Shown piece by piece: positions 51,305 through 60,313 of a stretch of DNA of 64,000 bases. Both the position numbers and the translations under genes were made by a program. Source of the DNA: Cytobacillus oceanisediminis (GTDB taxonomy: Bacteria; Bacillota; Bacilli; Bacillales; Cytobacillaceae); the NCBI RefSeq assembly GCF_022811925.1, contig NZ_CP065511.1, forward strand, positions 3,527,501-3,591,500, given 5' to 3'. Below the pieces are notes generated by a model, which was not told the DNA's origin, made no database searches, and saw nothing but the letters and a program-made list of their open reading frames with translations. Numbering within the stretch: position 1 is the first letter of the stretch; the number at the start of each line of letters is the position of its first letter.

Positions 51305-53431
51305 GTGAAAAAACTGCTGCATTCAATTACAGATTGGGTTTCCACCAAACGGGGAATGTGGATTACCATTATCGCCTGGCTTGTGCTGATGATTGGCTTA
51401 AGTGCAGGTCCAAAGCTTGGCGATTATAAAACAAATAATTTCCAGTCACTTCCTGATGAGGCGAAATCCATTATTGCCGAAAATAAAACAGAGGAATATT
51501 TTCCAAACAAACAAGGAACTCCTGGCATCCTGGTTTTCCATAATGAAAATGGCGAGGTCGATATCGAAGAAGTTAAACAGATATTAGAAGGGATCATGCT
51601 TGAAGACATCGATGGAATCAAGACAATTATCGATATCAGCAAGCTGCCGCCTCAAGCCTTGGGTTCTTTCATTTCTGAAGATAAGTCCACGATGATTGTG
51701 CCAATGGAGCTTGAAAACGGACTTGGCAATGACCAGTATGCCGAGATCAACGACCATGCTTCAGAGGTCGGAAATAAAATTGCAGAGGATCTTGAAAGTA
51801 CTGCATTTTATATTACCGGTCCAGCCGGCATTGCCGGAGATACGGTCAAGCTTTTTGAACAGGCGGACTTTGTTCTCCTGATTGCCACTGTTCTCATTAT
51901 TCTTGTATTGCTTATAGCGATTTACCGATCACCACTGCTTGCAGTCATACCGCTTCTGGCAACGGCGATTGTCTACCAGGTTGTAAACCAAAGTATAGCT
52001 TTCATGGGTGCTGGCGGACTGGAGGTTAACAGCCAGACGACCTCGATCATGAGCATTTTGCTGTTTGCTGCTGTTATTGATTATTCATTATTTGTTTTCT
52101 CCCGTTATCGCGAGGAGCTCAACCATTACGAAAACAAATATGAAGCAATGAAGCATGCGATGCGCGCAACAGGCGAGCCTGTTTTCTTTGCGGGCGGAAC
52201 CGTTCTTGCGGCCATGCTGGTTCTGTTTTTCGCGGATTTCCGGGATTATCAGAACTTTGCTCCTATTTTCGGAACAGCAATGTTTTTTATCATGCTCGCA
52301 TCAATTACGCTGGTTCCAGCTTTATTCACCCTGTTCGGGCGCAAGGCTTTTTGGCCGAAAGTTCCTCAATACGGAACTGAAACAGAAGTTAAACATAAAG
52401 TCTGGGGGCCAATTGCCAGATTCGTGGTGAACAAGCCGGGCCTCTCAGGCGGAATTGTCGGCATTTTTATGCTTATCACAGCGTTAAATATTTTTAACCT
52501 TGATTATGAATTTGATATGGTTAAAAAATTCCCGGATGACCTGCCATCCCGTGTCGGCTATGAAATAGTCGAATCCAGATTTGATAAAGGAGAACTGGCT
52601 CCTTCTACACTTCTGATTGTCAGTGATCAAAAATTGAATGAAACCGATGCAAGTGCGATAACCGATAAGCTGCAGGGATTTGATGAAATAGCTTCTGCCC
52701 GCCTGTCAGCACTCTCAGAAGACGGCAAGGCTGCAAAAATGAGTGTCGCATTTTCCATTAATCCCTATTCAACTGAAGCCATAACCTTTATGGAAAATTT
52801 GCGTGACGACACACCTGCGCTGCTGAAAGAAGCTGGTGTGGAAGCTGAATCTTACTACAGCGGGGTCACTGCGAAAATAGTGGACGAACAGGATGTCAAC
52901 AACGGTGATATAATAAAAATTGTTCTGCTTGAGACGGTTCTGATTCTTGCGCTGTTATTTGCACTTACGAAATCCATCAAGATGCCGATCTACATGATGG
53001 CAACCATTCTGCTCTCATTTGTCTCAGCTTTAGGACTGGGGATATTCCTTGTTGATGTATTATTCGGCTTTGAATCCATCAGTTCGCGTGTGCCTGTCTA
53101 TTCATTCATTTTCCTTGTAGCATTGGGGATTGATTATAACATCATCCTTGTTTCACGCTTTATCGAGGAAAGGAAGACACATAGAGTCAAAGACGCACTT
53201 GAAATTGCCATCGGGAATACCGGCGGCGTCATTTCTTCGGCTGGCCTCATCCTGGCTGCTACATTTGCTGCCCTGATGACCATGCCGATTGCGGACTTAT
53301 TCGTTTTTGGTTTCATCGTTGCCATGGGAATATTGATTGACACCTTCCTTGTTAGGGGGATGCTGCTTCCGGCATTAATTCTGTTTTTTGAAAAAGACAA
53401 GGAGACTTCCGGGCAAAAAATTTCGGAATAG
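51305..53431 (+). CDS. MMPL/RND-type exporter (YdfJ-like)
   Basis: The 708-residue protein has 12 membrane spans in two halves of one plus five, each with a large extracellular loop, and the MMPL signatures DYSLFVFSRYREEL and DYNIILVSRFIEER (proton-relay helix). It exports lipids, drugs or other hydrophobic molecules using the proton gradient. GTG 51305 lies 7 nt after AAGGAGG. It heads an operon with a response regulator, a histidine kinase and a small membrane protein, so it is probably induced by envelope stress. Confidence 0.92.
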   Translation: MKKLLHSITDWVSTKRGMWITIIAWLVLMIGLSAGPKLGDYKTNNFQSLPDEAKSIIAENKTEEYFPNKQGTPGILVFHNENGEVDIEEVKQILEGIMLEDIDGIKTIIDISKLPPQALGSFISEDKSTMIVPMELENGLGNDQYAEINDHASEVGNKIAEDLESTAFYITGPAGIAGDTVKLFEQADFVLLIATVLIILVLLIAIYRSPLLAVIPLLATAIVYQVVNQSIAFMGAGGLEVNSQTTSIMSILLFAAVIDYSLFVFSRYREELNHYENKYEAMKHAMRATGEPVFFAGGTVLAAMLVLFFADFRDYQNFAPIFGTAMFFIMLASITLVPALFTLFGRKAFWPKVPQYGTETEVKHKVWGPIARFVVNKPGLSGGIVGIFMLITALNIFNLDYEFDMVKKFPDDLPSRVGYEIVESRFDKGELAPSTLLIVSDQKLNETDASAITDKLQGFDEIASARLSALSEDGKAAKMSVAFSINPYSTEAITFMENLRDDTPALLKEAGVEAESYYSGVTAKIVDEQDVNNGDIIKIVLLETVLILALLFALTKSIKMPIYMMATILLSFVSALGLGIFLVDVLFGFESISSRVPVYSFIFLVALGIDYNIILVSRFIEERKTHRVKDALEIAIGNTGGVISSAGLILAATFAALMTMPIADLFVFGFIVAMGILIDTFLVRGMLLPALILFFEKDKETSGQKISE

Positions 53432-53472
53432 AGAGAGGGTCCCTCCCTATTCCCCTGTGAGGAGGCCCAATA

Positions 53473-54144
53473 ATGAAAATACTTGTCGTAGACGATGATG
53501 TGAATATACAGAAACTCGTCACGATTCATCTAAATCGTGAAGGCTATCAAGTTCTGCGCGCAAACAATGCTCAAGAAGCATTAGCACTCTTAGAAGAACA
53601 AACCGCGGATTTAGCGGTTGTCGATGTTATGATGCCTGGTATGGATGGATTCGAACTCACCAGGCTTCTGACAGATGACTTCGGAATCCCTGTTATTCTT
53701 TTAACGGCGAAGGGGCAGCTCAGTGATAAAGAGCAGGGCTTTTTATCCGGATCTGAAGATTATATTGTAAAGCCGTTTGAAGTGAAGGAGCTCCTTTTCC
53801 GGGTAGCCGTCGTGTTAAGAAGAGCCGAGCGGGCGATGGAAACAGTCGTCAAAGCCGGAAACCTGTTAATTGACAGAAAAAGCTTTGAAGTGGAAATCAA
53901 TCAGGAGACCATCCTTTTTCCATTAAAGGAATTTGAGCTGCTCAGCTTGCTTTCGGCACGAAAAAATAAAATCACCCAGCGGGCTGCATTGATCGAACAG
54001 GCTTGGGGAGCGGATTATGAGGGCAGCGAACAGACTTTAAATACCCACATCAACCGAATTCGCGACCGTTTGAAAAAATACCGGGCAACCGTTGAGATCC
54101 AGACAGTTCGCGGCATTGGGTATAAGCTCGAGGAAATAAAATGA
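53473..54144 (+). CDS. OmpR/PhoB-family response regulator
   Basis: The 223-residue protein has a receiver domain (phospho-acceptor Asp in VVDVMMPGMDGF, about residue 52; conserved Lys in IVKPFE) and a winged-helix DNA-binding domain with LNTHINRIRDRLKK and VRGIGYKLE. GGAGG lies 7-8 nt before the ATG. It overlaps the kinase gene by 4 nt (ATGA). Confidence 0.95.
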   Translation: MKILVVDDDVNIQKLVTIHLNREGYQVLRANNAQEALALLEEQTADLAVVDVMMPGMDGFELTRLLTDDFGIPVILLTAKGQLSDKEQGFLSGSEDYIVKPFEVKELLFRVAVVLRRAERAMETVVKAGNLLIDRKSFEVEINQETILFPLKEFELLSLLSARKNKITQRAALIEQAWGADYEGSEQTLNTHINRIRDRLKKYRATVEIQTVRGIGYKLEEIK

Positions 54145-55535
54145 AGACTCTCTACAGGAAATTCATTGCAGCCACACTTGTGATCTTAGCCATAAGCATC
54201 GTGCTTTCGTTCAGTTTAACCAATTGGGTCTATATGACTTCGACAAAGGGGAAAATCGACAGGCAAAATGTTGTGATTGCAGAGGAAATCGCTAATGGCC
54301 TGGAGCATATGCATTCCTCTGGCCCTGCTTATGAAACTTACTTAAATTCCATGAGCAAGCTCGGCTATCAGCTCTATATCGTGACGGAATCGGGTGAAGG
54401 GGAATTCTTCGGGCAGCCGTTCAATAGGACCGAACTGCCTGAGGAAGCTACAAAAGTGCTGACCGATCAGGAAGTCTATCATGGTATGGATAGCTTTGCC
54501 GGCCAATTTCTGATGATGGGCCATTTTTCAAACGATCTGGAAAATACCGTCGGGGTCCCTTTTACCATGAACGATCAGAATTACGGGCTTTTCCTTCGCC
54601 CGAATAATAAGCTGCTCTTCTCGGACATTCATATGATTTTCGCGTGGTTCTTTGTCGCCATTGCCGTAGTCAGCATCACTGGGGTGATCTGGTTCGCCAA
54701 GCATCTTATCAAGCCGATAACAAAGCTGACGGAAGCGACCAGGGAAATCACCCGGGAGAATTTCAACTTCCCATTGAATATTGATCGCAGGGATGAAATT
54801 GGGCAGCTGGCAGAAAGCTTCAGCCGCATGCAGGATCAGCTGCAGCACAATGACGAGGCACGCAAGTCGTTCATCAACAATGTGTCTCATGACTTTCAGT
54901 CCCCTCTTATGAATATTCAAGGGTATGCAGAACTTCTGCAGACACAGAAGCTGTCAGACGAAGAACATTTCGAATATGTACAGATTATCGATCAGGAGTC
55001 GAAGCGGCTCTCCAATCTGACCAAACAGCTTTTGCTTCTGACTTCCCTTGACCAGAAATCGTATCCGATGAAGCTTTCAGAAGTAAAATTGGACGAACAA
55101 ATCAAGGAAACCATCCGCAGGCATCAATGGCGGCTGGAGGAAAAGGAAATTGAGGTTTCATATAAGCTATCGCCTGTCATTTTTAAGGGAGATCCAGAGC
55201 TGATGGTGAATATCTGGGACAACCTGCTGACAAATGCGATAAAATATAACTCTCATGGCGGAAGCATTTTGATCAGCCTGTCTCAAACCGAATCAGCCAT
55301 TGAAGTCGTTTTTAAAGACACCGGGATCGGAATTTCCGAGGATAAGATCAGCCAGATTTTCGACCGCTTTTACCGGGTGGACTCGGCAAGAAAGAAAGAT
55401 GGCACAGGACTCGGGCTTTCGATTGTGAAACAGATTATCGAGCTGCATAATGGGGAAATCAGGGCAGACAGCCAGGCTGGAAAAGGAACCACTTTTACCA
55501 TTACATTTTTCAGGGAGAAACATCGGGAGGAATAA
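54141..55535 (+). CDS. Sensor histidine kinase
   Basis: The 464-residue kinase has two membrane spans (about residues 9-28 and 170-190) around an extracellular sensor of about 140 residues, a HAMP linker, the H-box NNVSHDFQSPLMNIQGYAELL (phosphorylated His in SHDFQSP), N-box (NLLTNAIKYN), G1 (DTGIGISE) and G2 (GTGLGLSI). It partners the preceding regulator and probably controls the MMPL exporter. The sensed signal is unknown. Confidence 0.93.
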   Translation: MKTLYRKFIAATLVILAISIVLSFSLTNWVYMTSTKGKIDRQNVVIAEEIANGLEHMHSSGPAYETYLNSMSKLGYQLYIVTESGEGEFFGQPFNRTELPEEATKVLTDQEVYHGMDSFAGQFLMMGHFSNDLENTVGVPFTMNDQNYGLFLRPNNKLLFSDIHMIFAWFFVAIAVVSITGVIWFAKHLIKPITKLTEATREITRENFNFPLNIDRRDEIGQLAESFSRMQDQLQHNDEARKSFINNVSHDFQSPLMNIQGYAELLQTQKLSDEEHFEYVQIIDQESKRLSNLTKQLLLLTSLDQKSYPMKLSEVKLDEQIKETIRRHQWRLEEKEIEVSYKLSPVIFKGDPELMVNIWDNLLTNAIKYNSHGGSILISLSQTESAIEVVFKDTGIGISEDKISQIFDRFYRVDSARKKDGTGLGLSIVKQIIELHNGEIRADSQAGKGTTFTITFFREKHREE

Positions 55536-55541
55536 AAAACT

Positions 55542-55940
55542 ATGGAACAAAAATGGAGCATCAGATTAATAAGATTTGCAGCCATCTTTGGCATTATCGG
55601 GACCTATCTTGGATCGCATATGTCCGGGCAGATGGATTATTCTTTAAGGCCAATTCATGCCCACATCCTGCTGGTAGGATGGCTTTCCGTATTTGCATGG
55701 GGAATCTTTTATAAAGTATACCGCGTAAAATATAAAAAGCTTGTTTCTATTCACAGCATACTTGGAATGGCAGGATCACTCGGATTGACAATCGGAATGT
55801 GGATGTATACATTAAATCCATTTAATTTAGGAGATACGCTTGTTCTGGTCTTCTTCATAGTGGGCGGAACCTTGCTTCTGCTAGCCTTTGCACTGTTTGT
55901 GGCTATTACCTTTTTGACTGAAAAAACTTCGGAACGTTAA
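55542..55940 (+). CDS. Small four-span membrane protein, haem-copper-oxidase-like helices
   Basis: The 132-residue protein has four membrane spans. RPIHAHILLVGWLSVFAWGIFYKVYR resembles a haem-binding helix of cytochrome oxidase or NorB subunit I, with His39 and His41 plus His26 and His72, but it is far too short to be an oxidase. Possibly a haem- or metal-binding accessory. It starts 6 bp after the kinase stop and ends with a strong terminator, so it is the last gene of the MMPL operon. Confidence 0.6.
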   Translation: MEQKWSIRLIRFAAIFGIIGTYLGSHMSGQMDYSLRPIHAHILLVGWLSVFAWGIFYKVYRVKYKKLVSIHSILGMAGSLGLTIGMWMYTLNPFNLGDTLVLVFFIVGGTLLLLAFALFVAITFLTEKTSER

Positions 55941-55947
55941 GTTAAAA

Positions 55948-55983
55948 AAGCAATGCAATCCTCTTTTGGAGGCTGCATTGCTT
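55948..55983. terminator. Bidirectional terminator
   Basis: AAGCAATGCA (55948-55957) pairs with TGCATTGCTT (55974-55983), with inner CCTC/GAGG pairing; T-runs follow on both strands. It separates the MMPL operon from the convergent DUF5661 gene. Confidence 0.92.
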
Positions 55984-55994
55984 TTTTGTTTTAG

Positions 55995-56369
55995 TTACCT
56001 ATTCTGCAATAAATTCCAATAGGTTTTAGCTTCTGCTTCCAGAACTTTTAACCTCTTATAATAGTCAGGAAACTCGTTAAGATGCGCCAATGCAATTTTT
56101 CCCGTAAGAAGCGGGTCATCTCCTGTAACGTCAGATTGGCTTGACTGTTTCCCATGTTCAAGTTCTATATTTACGCCCATCCAGAATTCGTTCAAATCAA
56201 ACCTGCTTTTTGTAAAATTGATTCCTAACAGTAATGCAATGGCTGCTGCTTCCTCTTTGGAAAAGCTTGCTCTTGCTCTGTTGAAATGATTACTTCGAGA
56301 AGCCTGATGGTTAACATGGCTGTTACTATAGTGATGCAAGTACGGATTATATGAATAATACACAAACAT
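55995..56369 (-). CDS. DUF5661 family protein
   Basis: The 124-residue protein has a His/Tyr/Asn-rich N-terminus (YNPYLHHYSNSHVNHQ), then the DUF5661 core: EEAAAIALLLGINFTKSRFDLNEFWMGVNIELEHG and DVTGDDPLLTGKIALAHLNEFPDYYKRLK. The function is unknown. AGGAG lies just before ATG 56369. The His-rich head might bind metal. Confidence 0.8.
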   Translation of the reverse strand: MFVYYSYNPYLHHYSNSHVNHQASRSNHFNRARASFSKEEAAAIALLLGINFTKSRFDLNEFWMGVNIELEHGKQSSQSDVTGDDPLLTGKIALAHLNEFPDYYKRLKVLEAEAKTYWNLLQNR

Positions 56370-56432
56370 TCACTCCTAAATGCTAGTTACCATAATGTAT
56401 GTGAATAATCTATTTAGGAGCATGGGTTAGAT

Positions 56433-56460
56433 CAAATAAAAAAGGGCCCCCAAAGGCCCT
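56433..56460 (-). terminator. Terminator of the ars-hesB operon
   Basis: AGGGCC (56443-56448) pairs with GGCCCT (56455-56460); on the minus strand TTTTTTATTT follows. It lies 4-20 bp past the HesB-like stop, so the HesB-like gene is inside the ars transcript. Confidence 0.9.
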
Positions 56461-56463
56461 CTC

Positions 56464-56742
56464 CTAACAGCATCTTCCCGTATTTCCGATCATCGAAATC
56501 CCGCTTCCGTTTCCGCTTCGCTCTAAAACAAGGTCTTCGGTGTTTGGTTCAATAATAGGGTCGATTGCTACTTTGATTTCATTGATTGTGACTATAATAT
56601 CATCTGCTGCCGGCTCATCCAGAGCCAGTCCTATTCTTGGCTGTCCTCAGCCATAGCCGTCAAAAAAGATGCGGACGCTGCTGGCATTTTGTTCATCCAG
56701 CATTTTTCTTAATTCATCCCGTGCATTGTCAGTGATTATCAA
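56464..56742 (-). CDS. HesB-like protein with in-frame TGA (probable selenoprotein)
   Basis: TTG 56742 (8 nt after GGGAGG) opens 92 codons to TAG 56464, interrupted only by TGA at 56649-56647 (codon 32). With that codon read through, the protein is a HesB/IscA-type fold throughout: ITDNARDELRKML, SSVRIFFDGYG-U-GQPRIGLALDEP, and a C-terminal GRCC. In other HesB-like proteins the TGA position is the conserved first cluster Cys (GFGCGGPR type), and a HesB-related family with selenocysteine there is known. A hairpin follows the TGA (56623-56642). Intact frame on both sides, a good ribosome site and an immediate terminator argue for a functional gene; the alternative is a single-base nonsense mutation of Cys. 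It follows arsC by 38 bp. Probable role: metal, Fe-S or arsenic handling by thiol/selenol. Confidence 0.8.
56623..56649 (-). promoter_or_regulatory. Candidate bacterial SECIS hairpin after the HesB TGA
   Basis: On the minus strand, 4 nt after TGA (56649-56647), AGCCA (56642-56638) pairs with TGGCT (56627-56623) around a 10-nt loop beginning AG and containing GG. Bacterial SECIS elements are hairpins just downstream of the UGA with a G near the start of the loop. The 5-bp stem is short and unscored, so this is tentative. Confidence 0.4.
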
Positions 56743-56780
56743 GCCTGTTCCCTCCCTTTGGATGTTTTTTAGTATATTAT

Positions 56781-57200
56781 TTACTTTCCTGTTTCGGCAA
56801 ATGTTTTAATGCGGCCGCCAATTTCATCACGGACACGCTGGAAGAAAGCCCACTTTTCTTCTTCTGTTCCTTCTGCTTTTGCAGGATCATCAAATCCCCA
56901 GTGCTCGCGCTTTACATGAGGTGGAGTCATTGGGCATTTATCAGCTGCGTCTCCGCAAAGCGTTACAACCAAATCTGCATTATTTAGAATTTCAGGATCA
57001 ATGATATCAGAAGTCTGATTGGAAATATCAATTCCCGCTTCTTTCATTGCTTTTACTGCGTTAGGATTCAAACCATGTGCTTCAATGCCTGCACTATAAA
57101 CATTCCATTCATCACCTAAATGCTGCTTTGCCCATCCTTCTGCCATCTGGCTGCGGCATGAGTTGCCTGTGCATAGGAAGTAGATTGTTTTTTTAGTCAT
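56781..57200 (-). CDS. arsC: Thioredoxin-coupled arsenate reductase ArsC
   Basis: The 139-residue protein is the low-molecular-weight phosphatase-type ArsC of Gram-positives: P-loop [12 protein letters not shown] with Cys10 and Cys15, and the resolving pair C82/C89 in [10 protein letters not shown]. It reduces arsenate to arsenite with thioredoxin. GGAG lies before ATG 57200, 27 bp after arsB. The HesB-like gene follows. Confidence 0.96.
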   Translation of the reverse strand: MTKKTIYFLCTGNSCRSQMAEGWAKQHLGDEWNVYSAGIEAHGLNPNAVKAMKEAGIDISNQTSDIIDPEILNNADLVVTLCGDAADKCPMTPPHVKREHWGFDDPAKAEGTEEEKWAFFQRVRDEIGGRIKTFAETGK

Positions 57201-57227
57201 GTTGAAGTTCTCCTTTTAGTAAGTTTT

Positions 57228-58523
57228 TTAAATTATCTGTAACCAAATATATAGACCAACTAATGTGATAAATAATGTTGGAATGGTTAAAACAATTCCT
57301 GTTTTAAAGTACGTTCCCCATGAGATTTTTACTCCCTTTAAGGATAATACATGAAGCCAAAGCAAGGTTGCCAGTGAACCAATCGGCGTGATTTTTGGTC
57401 CTAAATCAGATCCAATCACGTTCGCATAAATAAGGGCTTCACGCATGATTCCGCTTGTATTCGTATCAGCAATGGCCAGGGCATCAATCATAACGGTTGG
57501 CATATTGTTCATGACAGAAGAAAGGATGGCCGCAATGAATCCCATTCCGATCGTTGCCGCAAAAAGTCCCTGGTCAGCTGTCATTTGAATTAAATCAGCC
57601 AATACAATTGTAAGGCCCGCGTTTCTTAGTCCGTAAACCACTACATACATGCCTATTGAAAAGAAAACAATTGCCCATGGTGCGCCCTTGATGACAGTTC
57701 GTGTATTCACGGCCGGGCTTCTTCTCGCCATAATCAGGAAGAAAATCGTTATAATACCTGCGATGAATGAAACTGGAACACCAATCCATTCACTTGCAAA
57801 ATAACCTATTAATAAGATGCCTAAAACAAGCCAAGACAATCGGAACATTTTGCTGTCTTTAACTGCTTCTGCTGGTTTTTTCAGATGAGATAAATCATAA
57901 TTCTTTGGTATGCTTTTTCTAAAGTATAAGAATAAGACCAAAATGCTGGCTGCCAGTGAAAAGAAGTTCGGAATAATCATGCGGGACGCATATTCCACAA
58001 AGCCGATGCCAAAGAAATCAGCTGAGACAATATTAACAAGGTTGCTGACAACCAATGGCAGGGACGTTGTATCCGCAATAAATCCGCTGGCAATGATAAA
58101 CGGAAAAACCATTTTTTCATTGAAATTAAGGTTTCTCACCATGGCAAGGACGATTGGCGTAAGAATGAGTGCCGCTCCATCATTCGCAAAGAATGCTGCA
58201 ACAACTGATCCCAAAATGGAAACGTAAATGAACATCTTCACTCCGTTTCCCTTTGCCGCTCTCGCCATATGTAAAGCGGCCCACTCGAAAAACCCGATTT
58301 CATCTAAAATAAGAGAGATAATGATGATGGCAATAAAGGTTAATGTAGCATTCCAGACAATGGATGTAACATCTATGACATCATTGAAGTCCACCACCCC
58401 AGCAATTAAAGCGAGAATGGCTCCGCCGCATGCTGACCAGCCGATGGATAGCCCTCTTGGCTGCCAAATGACTAATATGAGGGTGCCTAAGAAAATCACC
58501 GATGCTAGAATTATTTGAGTCAA
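57228..58523 (-). CDS. arsB: Arsenite efflux transporter ArsB
   Basis: The 431-residue protein has about 12 membrane spans and the ArsB family markers [48 protein letters not shown] and [23 protein letters not shown]. It exports arsenite/antimonite, driven by the proton gradient. The start is TTG 58523, 7 nt after AGGGGG, and it lies 14 bp after arsR. Confidence 0.95.
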   Translation of the reverse strand: MTQIILASVIFLGTLILVIWQPRGLSIGWSACGGAILALIAGVVDFNDVIDVTSIVWNATLTFIAIIIISLILDEIGFFEWAALHMARAAKGNGVKMFIYVSILGSVVAAFFANDGAALILTPIVLAMVRNLNFNEKMVFPFIIASGFIADTTSLPLVVSNLVNIVSADFFGIGFVEYASRMIIPNFFSLAASILVLFLYFRKSIPKNYDLSHLKKPAEAVKDSKMFRLSWLVLGILLIGYFASEWIGVPVSFIAGIITIFFLIMARRSPAVNTRTVIKGAPWAIVFFSIGMYVVVYGLRNAGLTIVLADLIQMTADQGLFAATIGMGFIAAILSSVMNNMPTVMIDALAIADTNTSGIMREALIYANVIGSDLGPKITPIGSLATLLWLHVLSLKGVKISWGTYFKTGIVLTIPTLFITLVGLYIWLQII

Positions 58524-58537
58524 TGTGTTTCCCCCTC

Positions 58538-58882
58538 TTACTCACAGGAAATTCGCAATCCCTGTTCTTCCAATTCTTCTAATAAATAATCTTGGCCTGG
58601 AAGGTGATCGAGCACAGTCTGAACCAATGGGTAGTAGTCACTATCCTTATTCAATGAATAAATAATCCACTGACCCCTCCTGGTTTCCTTAACCACACCT
58701 GCATCTTTTAGTTTCCTGAGATGCTGGCTAATGGCTGGCTGGCTCATTTTAAAAATCTCCACAAACTCACACACACAACAATCATGGTTATTTAAAAGTT
58801 TGACCATTGTGAGCCGCGTTTTATCGCCTAATAATTTTAAAATGGATGCTGCTTTGTCCATTTCAACTGTGGACACTCTCAT
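58538..58882 (-). CDS. arsR: Arsenical-responsive repressor ArsR
   Basis: From ATG 58882 (GGAGGTGA 7 nt upstream) the protein is 114 residues: an ArsR/SmtB winged helix with the metal-site segment CCVCEF in the alpha3 region (classical CxC arsenite sensor) followed by [19 protein letters not shown]. Arsenite binding releases it from DNA. A longer frame to 58906 lacks a site. It is the first gene of the ars-hesB operon and should control it. Confidence 0.95.
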   Translation of the reverse strand: MRVSTVEMDKAASILKLLGDKTRLTMVKLLNNHDCCVCEFVEIFKMSQPAISQHLRKLKDAGVVKETRRGQWIIYSLNKDSDYYPLVQTVLDHLPGQDYLLEELEEQGLRISCE

Positions 58883-59151
58883 GATCTTATCACCTCCGCT
58901 TTGCACATATTAATATATAATGATTTGCTTATATAAGTAAATAGTTTTTTCTTATTTACGAAAACTTTACATATAGTTTGGTTTTTAATTTCAGCTGTAT
59001 TCGTTTGGTTTGCCGGTTTTGAAAAAACGAGAAGTTTTATTTGTGTGGCTGCCTTACTTTATACTTTTTCAGACAGGGAATGTTCCCGGGAAGAGCTGAC
59101 TGAAGATCACTCTCCATTCATTCAGTCAGGAAAGGAAGAAATCTAGGAGCT
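58883..59151. promoter_or_regulatory. ars promoter and intergenic region
   Basis: The 5' flank of arsR is AT-rich. Around 58914-58960 an imperfect dyad (TATATAAGCAAATCATTATATA on the minus strand, split into TATATAAG and its partial inverse) overlaps a plausible promoter and may be the ArsR operator. The remainder, to the repeat array, shows nothing recognisable. Confidence 0.4.
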
Positions 59152-59740
59152 CCTGTCTGAACCTTGACCAACTTCGGACTGATAATCAGGAAATCCGGAA
59201 GATCCTGTCCGAACTTAGTCCAACTTCGGACTGATGATCAGGAAATCCGAGAGATCCTGTCCGAACTTAGTCCAACTTCGGACTCATAAACTAGAAATCC
59301 GAGAAATCCTGTCCGAACCTTGTCCAACTTCGGACTGACAATCATGAAATCCAAGAGTTCCTGTCCGAACCTAGTCCAACTTCGGACTGATAATCAGGAA
59401 ATCCGGAAGATCCTGTCCGAACTTAGTCCAACTTCGGACTGATGATCAGGAAATCCGGGAGATCTTGTCCGAACTTAGTCCAACTTCGGACTGATGATCA
59501 CGAAATCCGGGAGATCCTGTCCGAACTTAGTCCAACTTCGGACTGATAATCTGGAAATCTGAGTTATCCTGTCCAAACCTAACCTAACTTCGAACTCACA
59601 ATCATGAAATCCAAGAGTTCCTGTCCGAACCTAACCTAACTTCGGACTGACAATCATGAAATCCAAGAGTACCTGTCCGAACTTAGTCCAACTTCGGACT
59701 GATAATCAGGAAATCCGGGGGATCCTGTCCGAACCTGGCA
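59152..59740. repeat. 52-bp tandem repeat array, 12 copies (CTGTCCGAAC family)
   Basis: CCTGTC-type starts occur at 59152, 59204, 59256, 59308, 59360, 59412, 59464, 59516, 59568, 59620, 59672 and 59724: an exact 52-bp period with no indel over 12 units, though base changes are common. Each unit has a hairpin GTCCGAA-N11-TTCGGAC. The units differ mostly outside the stem. No open frame runs through. Confidence 0.93.
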
Positions 59741-59775
59741 TCCCACCGAACTTTTAAGAAAACCCAACAAAAAAA

Positions 59776-59793
59776 CGGCTAAACTATTAGCCG
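59776..59793 (-). terminator. Terminator of the MarR/ArsN1 operon
   Basis: CGGCTAA (59776-59782) pairs with TTAGCCG (59787-59793); on the minus strand TTTTTTTGTTGGG follows. It is 10 bp past the acetyltransferase stop. Confidence 0.92.
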
Positions 59794-59802
59794 CACCTTA
59801 AT

Positions 59803-60300
59803 TTAAAGCAGTTTTTCCATAGCCATCACATCAACAAATGCTCCATCCAAAACACCCTGGTTTTGAAATGTACCTACTTCACGATACCCCATTTTTTTGT
59901 ACAGTCCCTGTCCCAGACCATTAAATGGAAAAGTAAACAAAACCAGCTTATGGAATTTGTTTTCTCTAGCTTTCATTTCTAGAGCAGAAAGCAGATTCCC
60001 GCCTGCTCCTTTGCCTCTGAATGCCCTGGAGATATAGACTGATAGATCTGCCACTCCATCATATGCACAGCGGCTGCTATACGGATTCAGAGAAGCCCAG
60101 CCTATCACTTGACCCCCTGTTTCTGCAGCAAGTACACAATATCGCCCTTGATGCTGTTCAAACCAGTTTGTCATATAGGAAAGGTCTTTTGCCTCTGTTT
60201 CCAATGTAGCGATGCGATCTTCTATTCCCTGATTATAAATCTCCATAATCTCTTCCAAATCTGTCTTTCTCGCTAAACGAACAACAGTCTCACTGATCAT
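59803..60300 (-). CDS. arsN1: ArsN1-like (arsinothricin/phosphinothricin) N-acetyltransferase
   Basis: From ATG 60300 (7 nt after a G-run) the protein is 165 residues: a GNAT fold with IYNQGIEDRIATLETE near the start, WFEQHQGRYCVLAAE, VADLSVYISRAFRGKGAGGNLLSAL (acetyl-CoA loop RGKGAG) and LYKKMGYREVGTFQNQGVLDG. These match phosphinothricin acetyltransferase relatives of the ArsN1 type, which detoxify the organoarsenical antibiotic arsinothricin by N-acetylation. It is the last gene of the operon; neighbouring Cys-rich regulator and transporter genes fit an arsenic role. Confidence 0.75.
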   Translation of the reverse strand: MISETVVRLARKTDLEEIMEIYNQGIEDRIATLETEAKDLSYMTNWFEQHQGRYCVLAAETGGQVIGWASLNPYSSRCAYDGVADLSVYISRAFRGKGAGGNLLSALEMKARENKFHKLVLFTFPFNGLGQGLYKKMGYREVGTFQNQGVLDGAFVDVMAMEKLL

Positions 60301-60313
60301 TGCAGGTCCCCCG

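Noticed and set aside
56464..56646. HesB-like gene as plain pseudogene split by a stop
   Set aside because: Possible but less favoured: the only lesion is a TGA at the exact conserved Cys position known to be selenocysteine in related proteins, with all else intact.
59152..59740. CRISPR array
   Set aside because: The period is regular, but units are similar along their whole length, with no unique spacers between identical repeats, and no cas genes are present.
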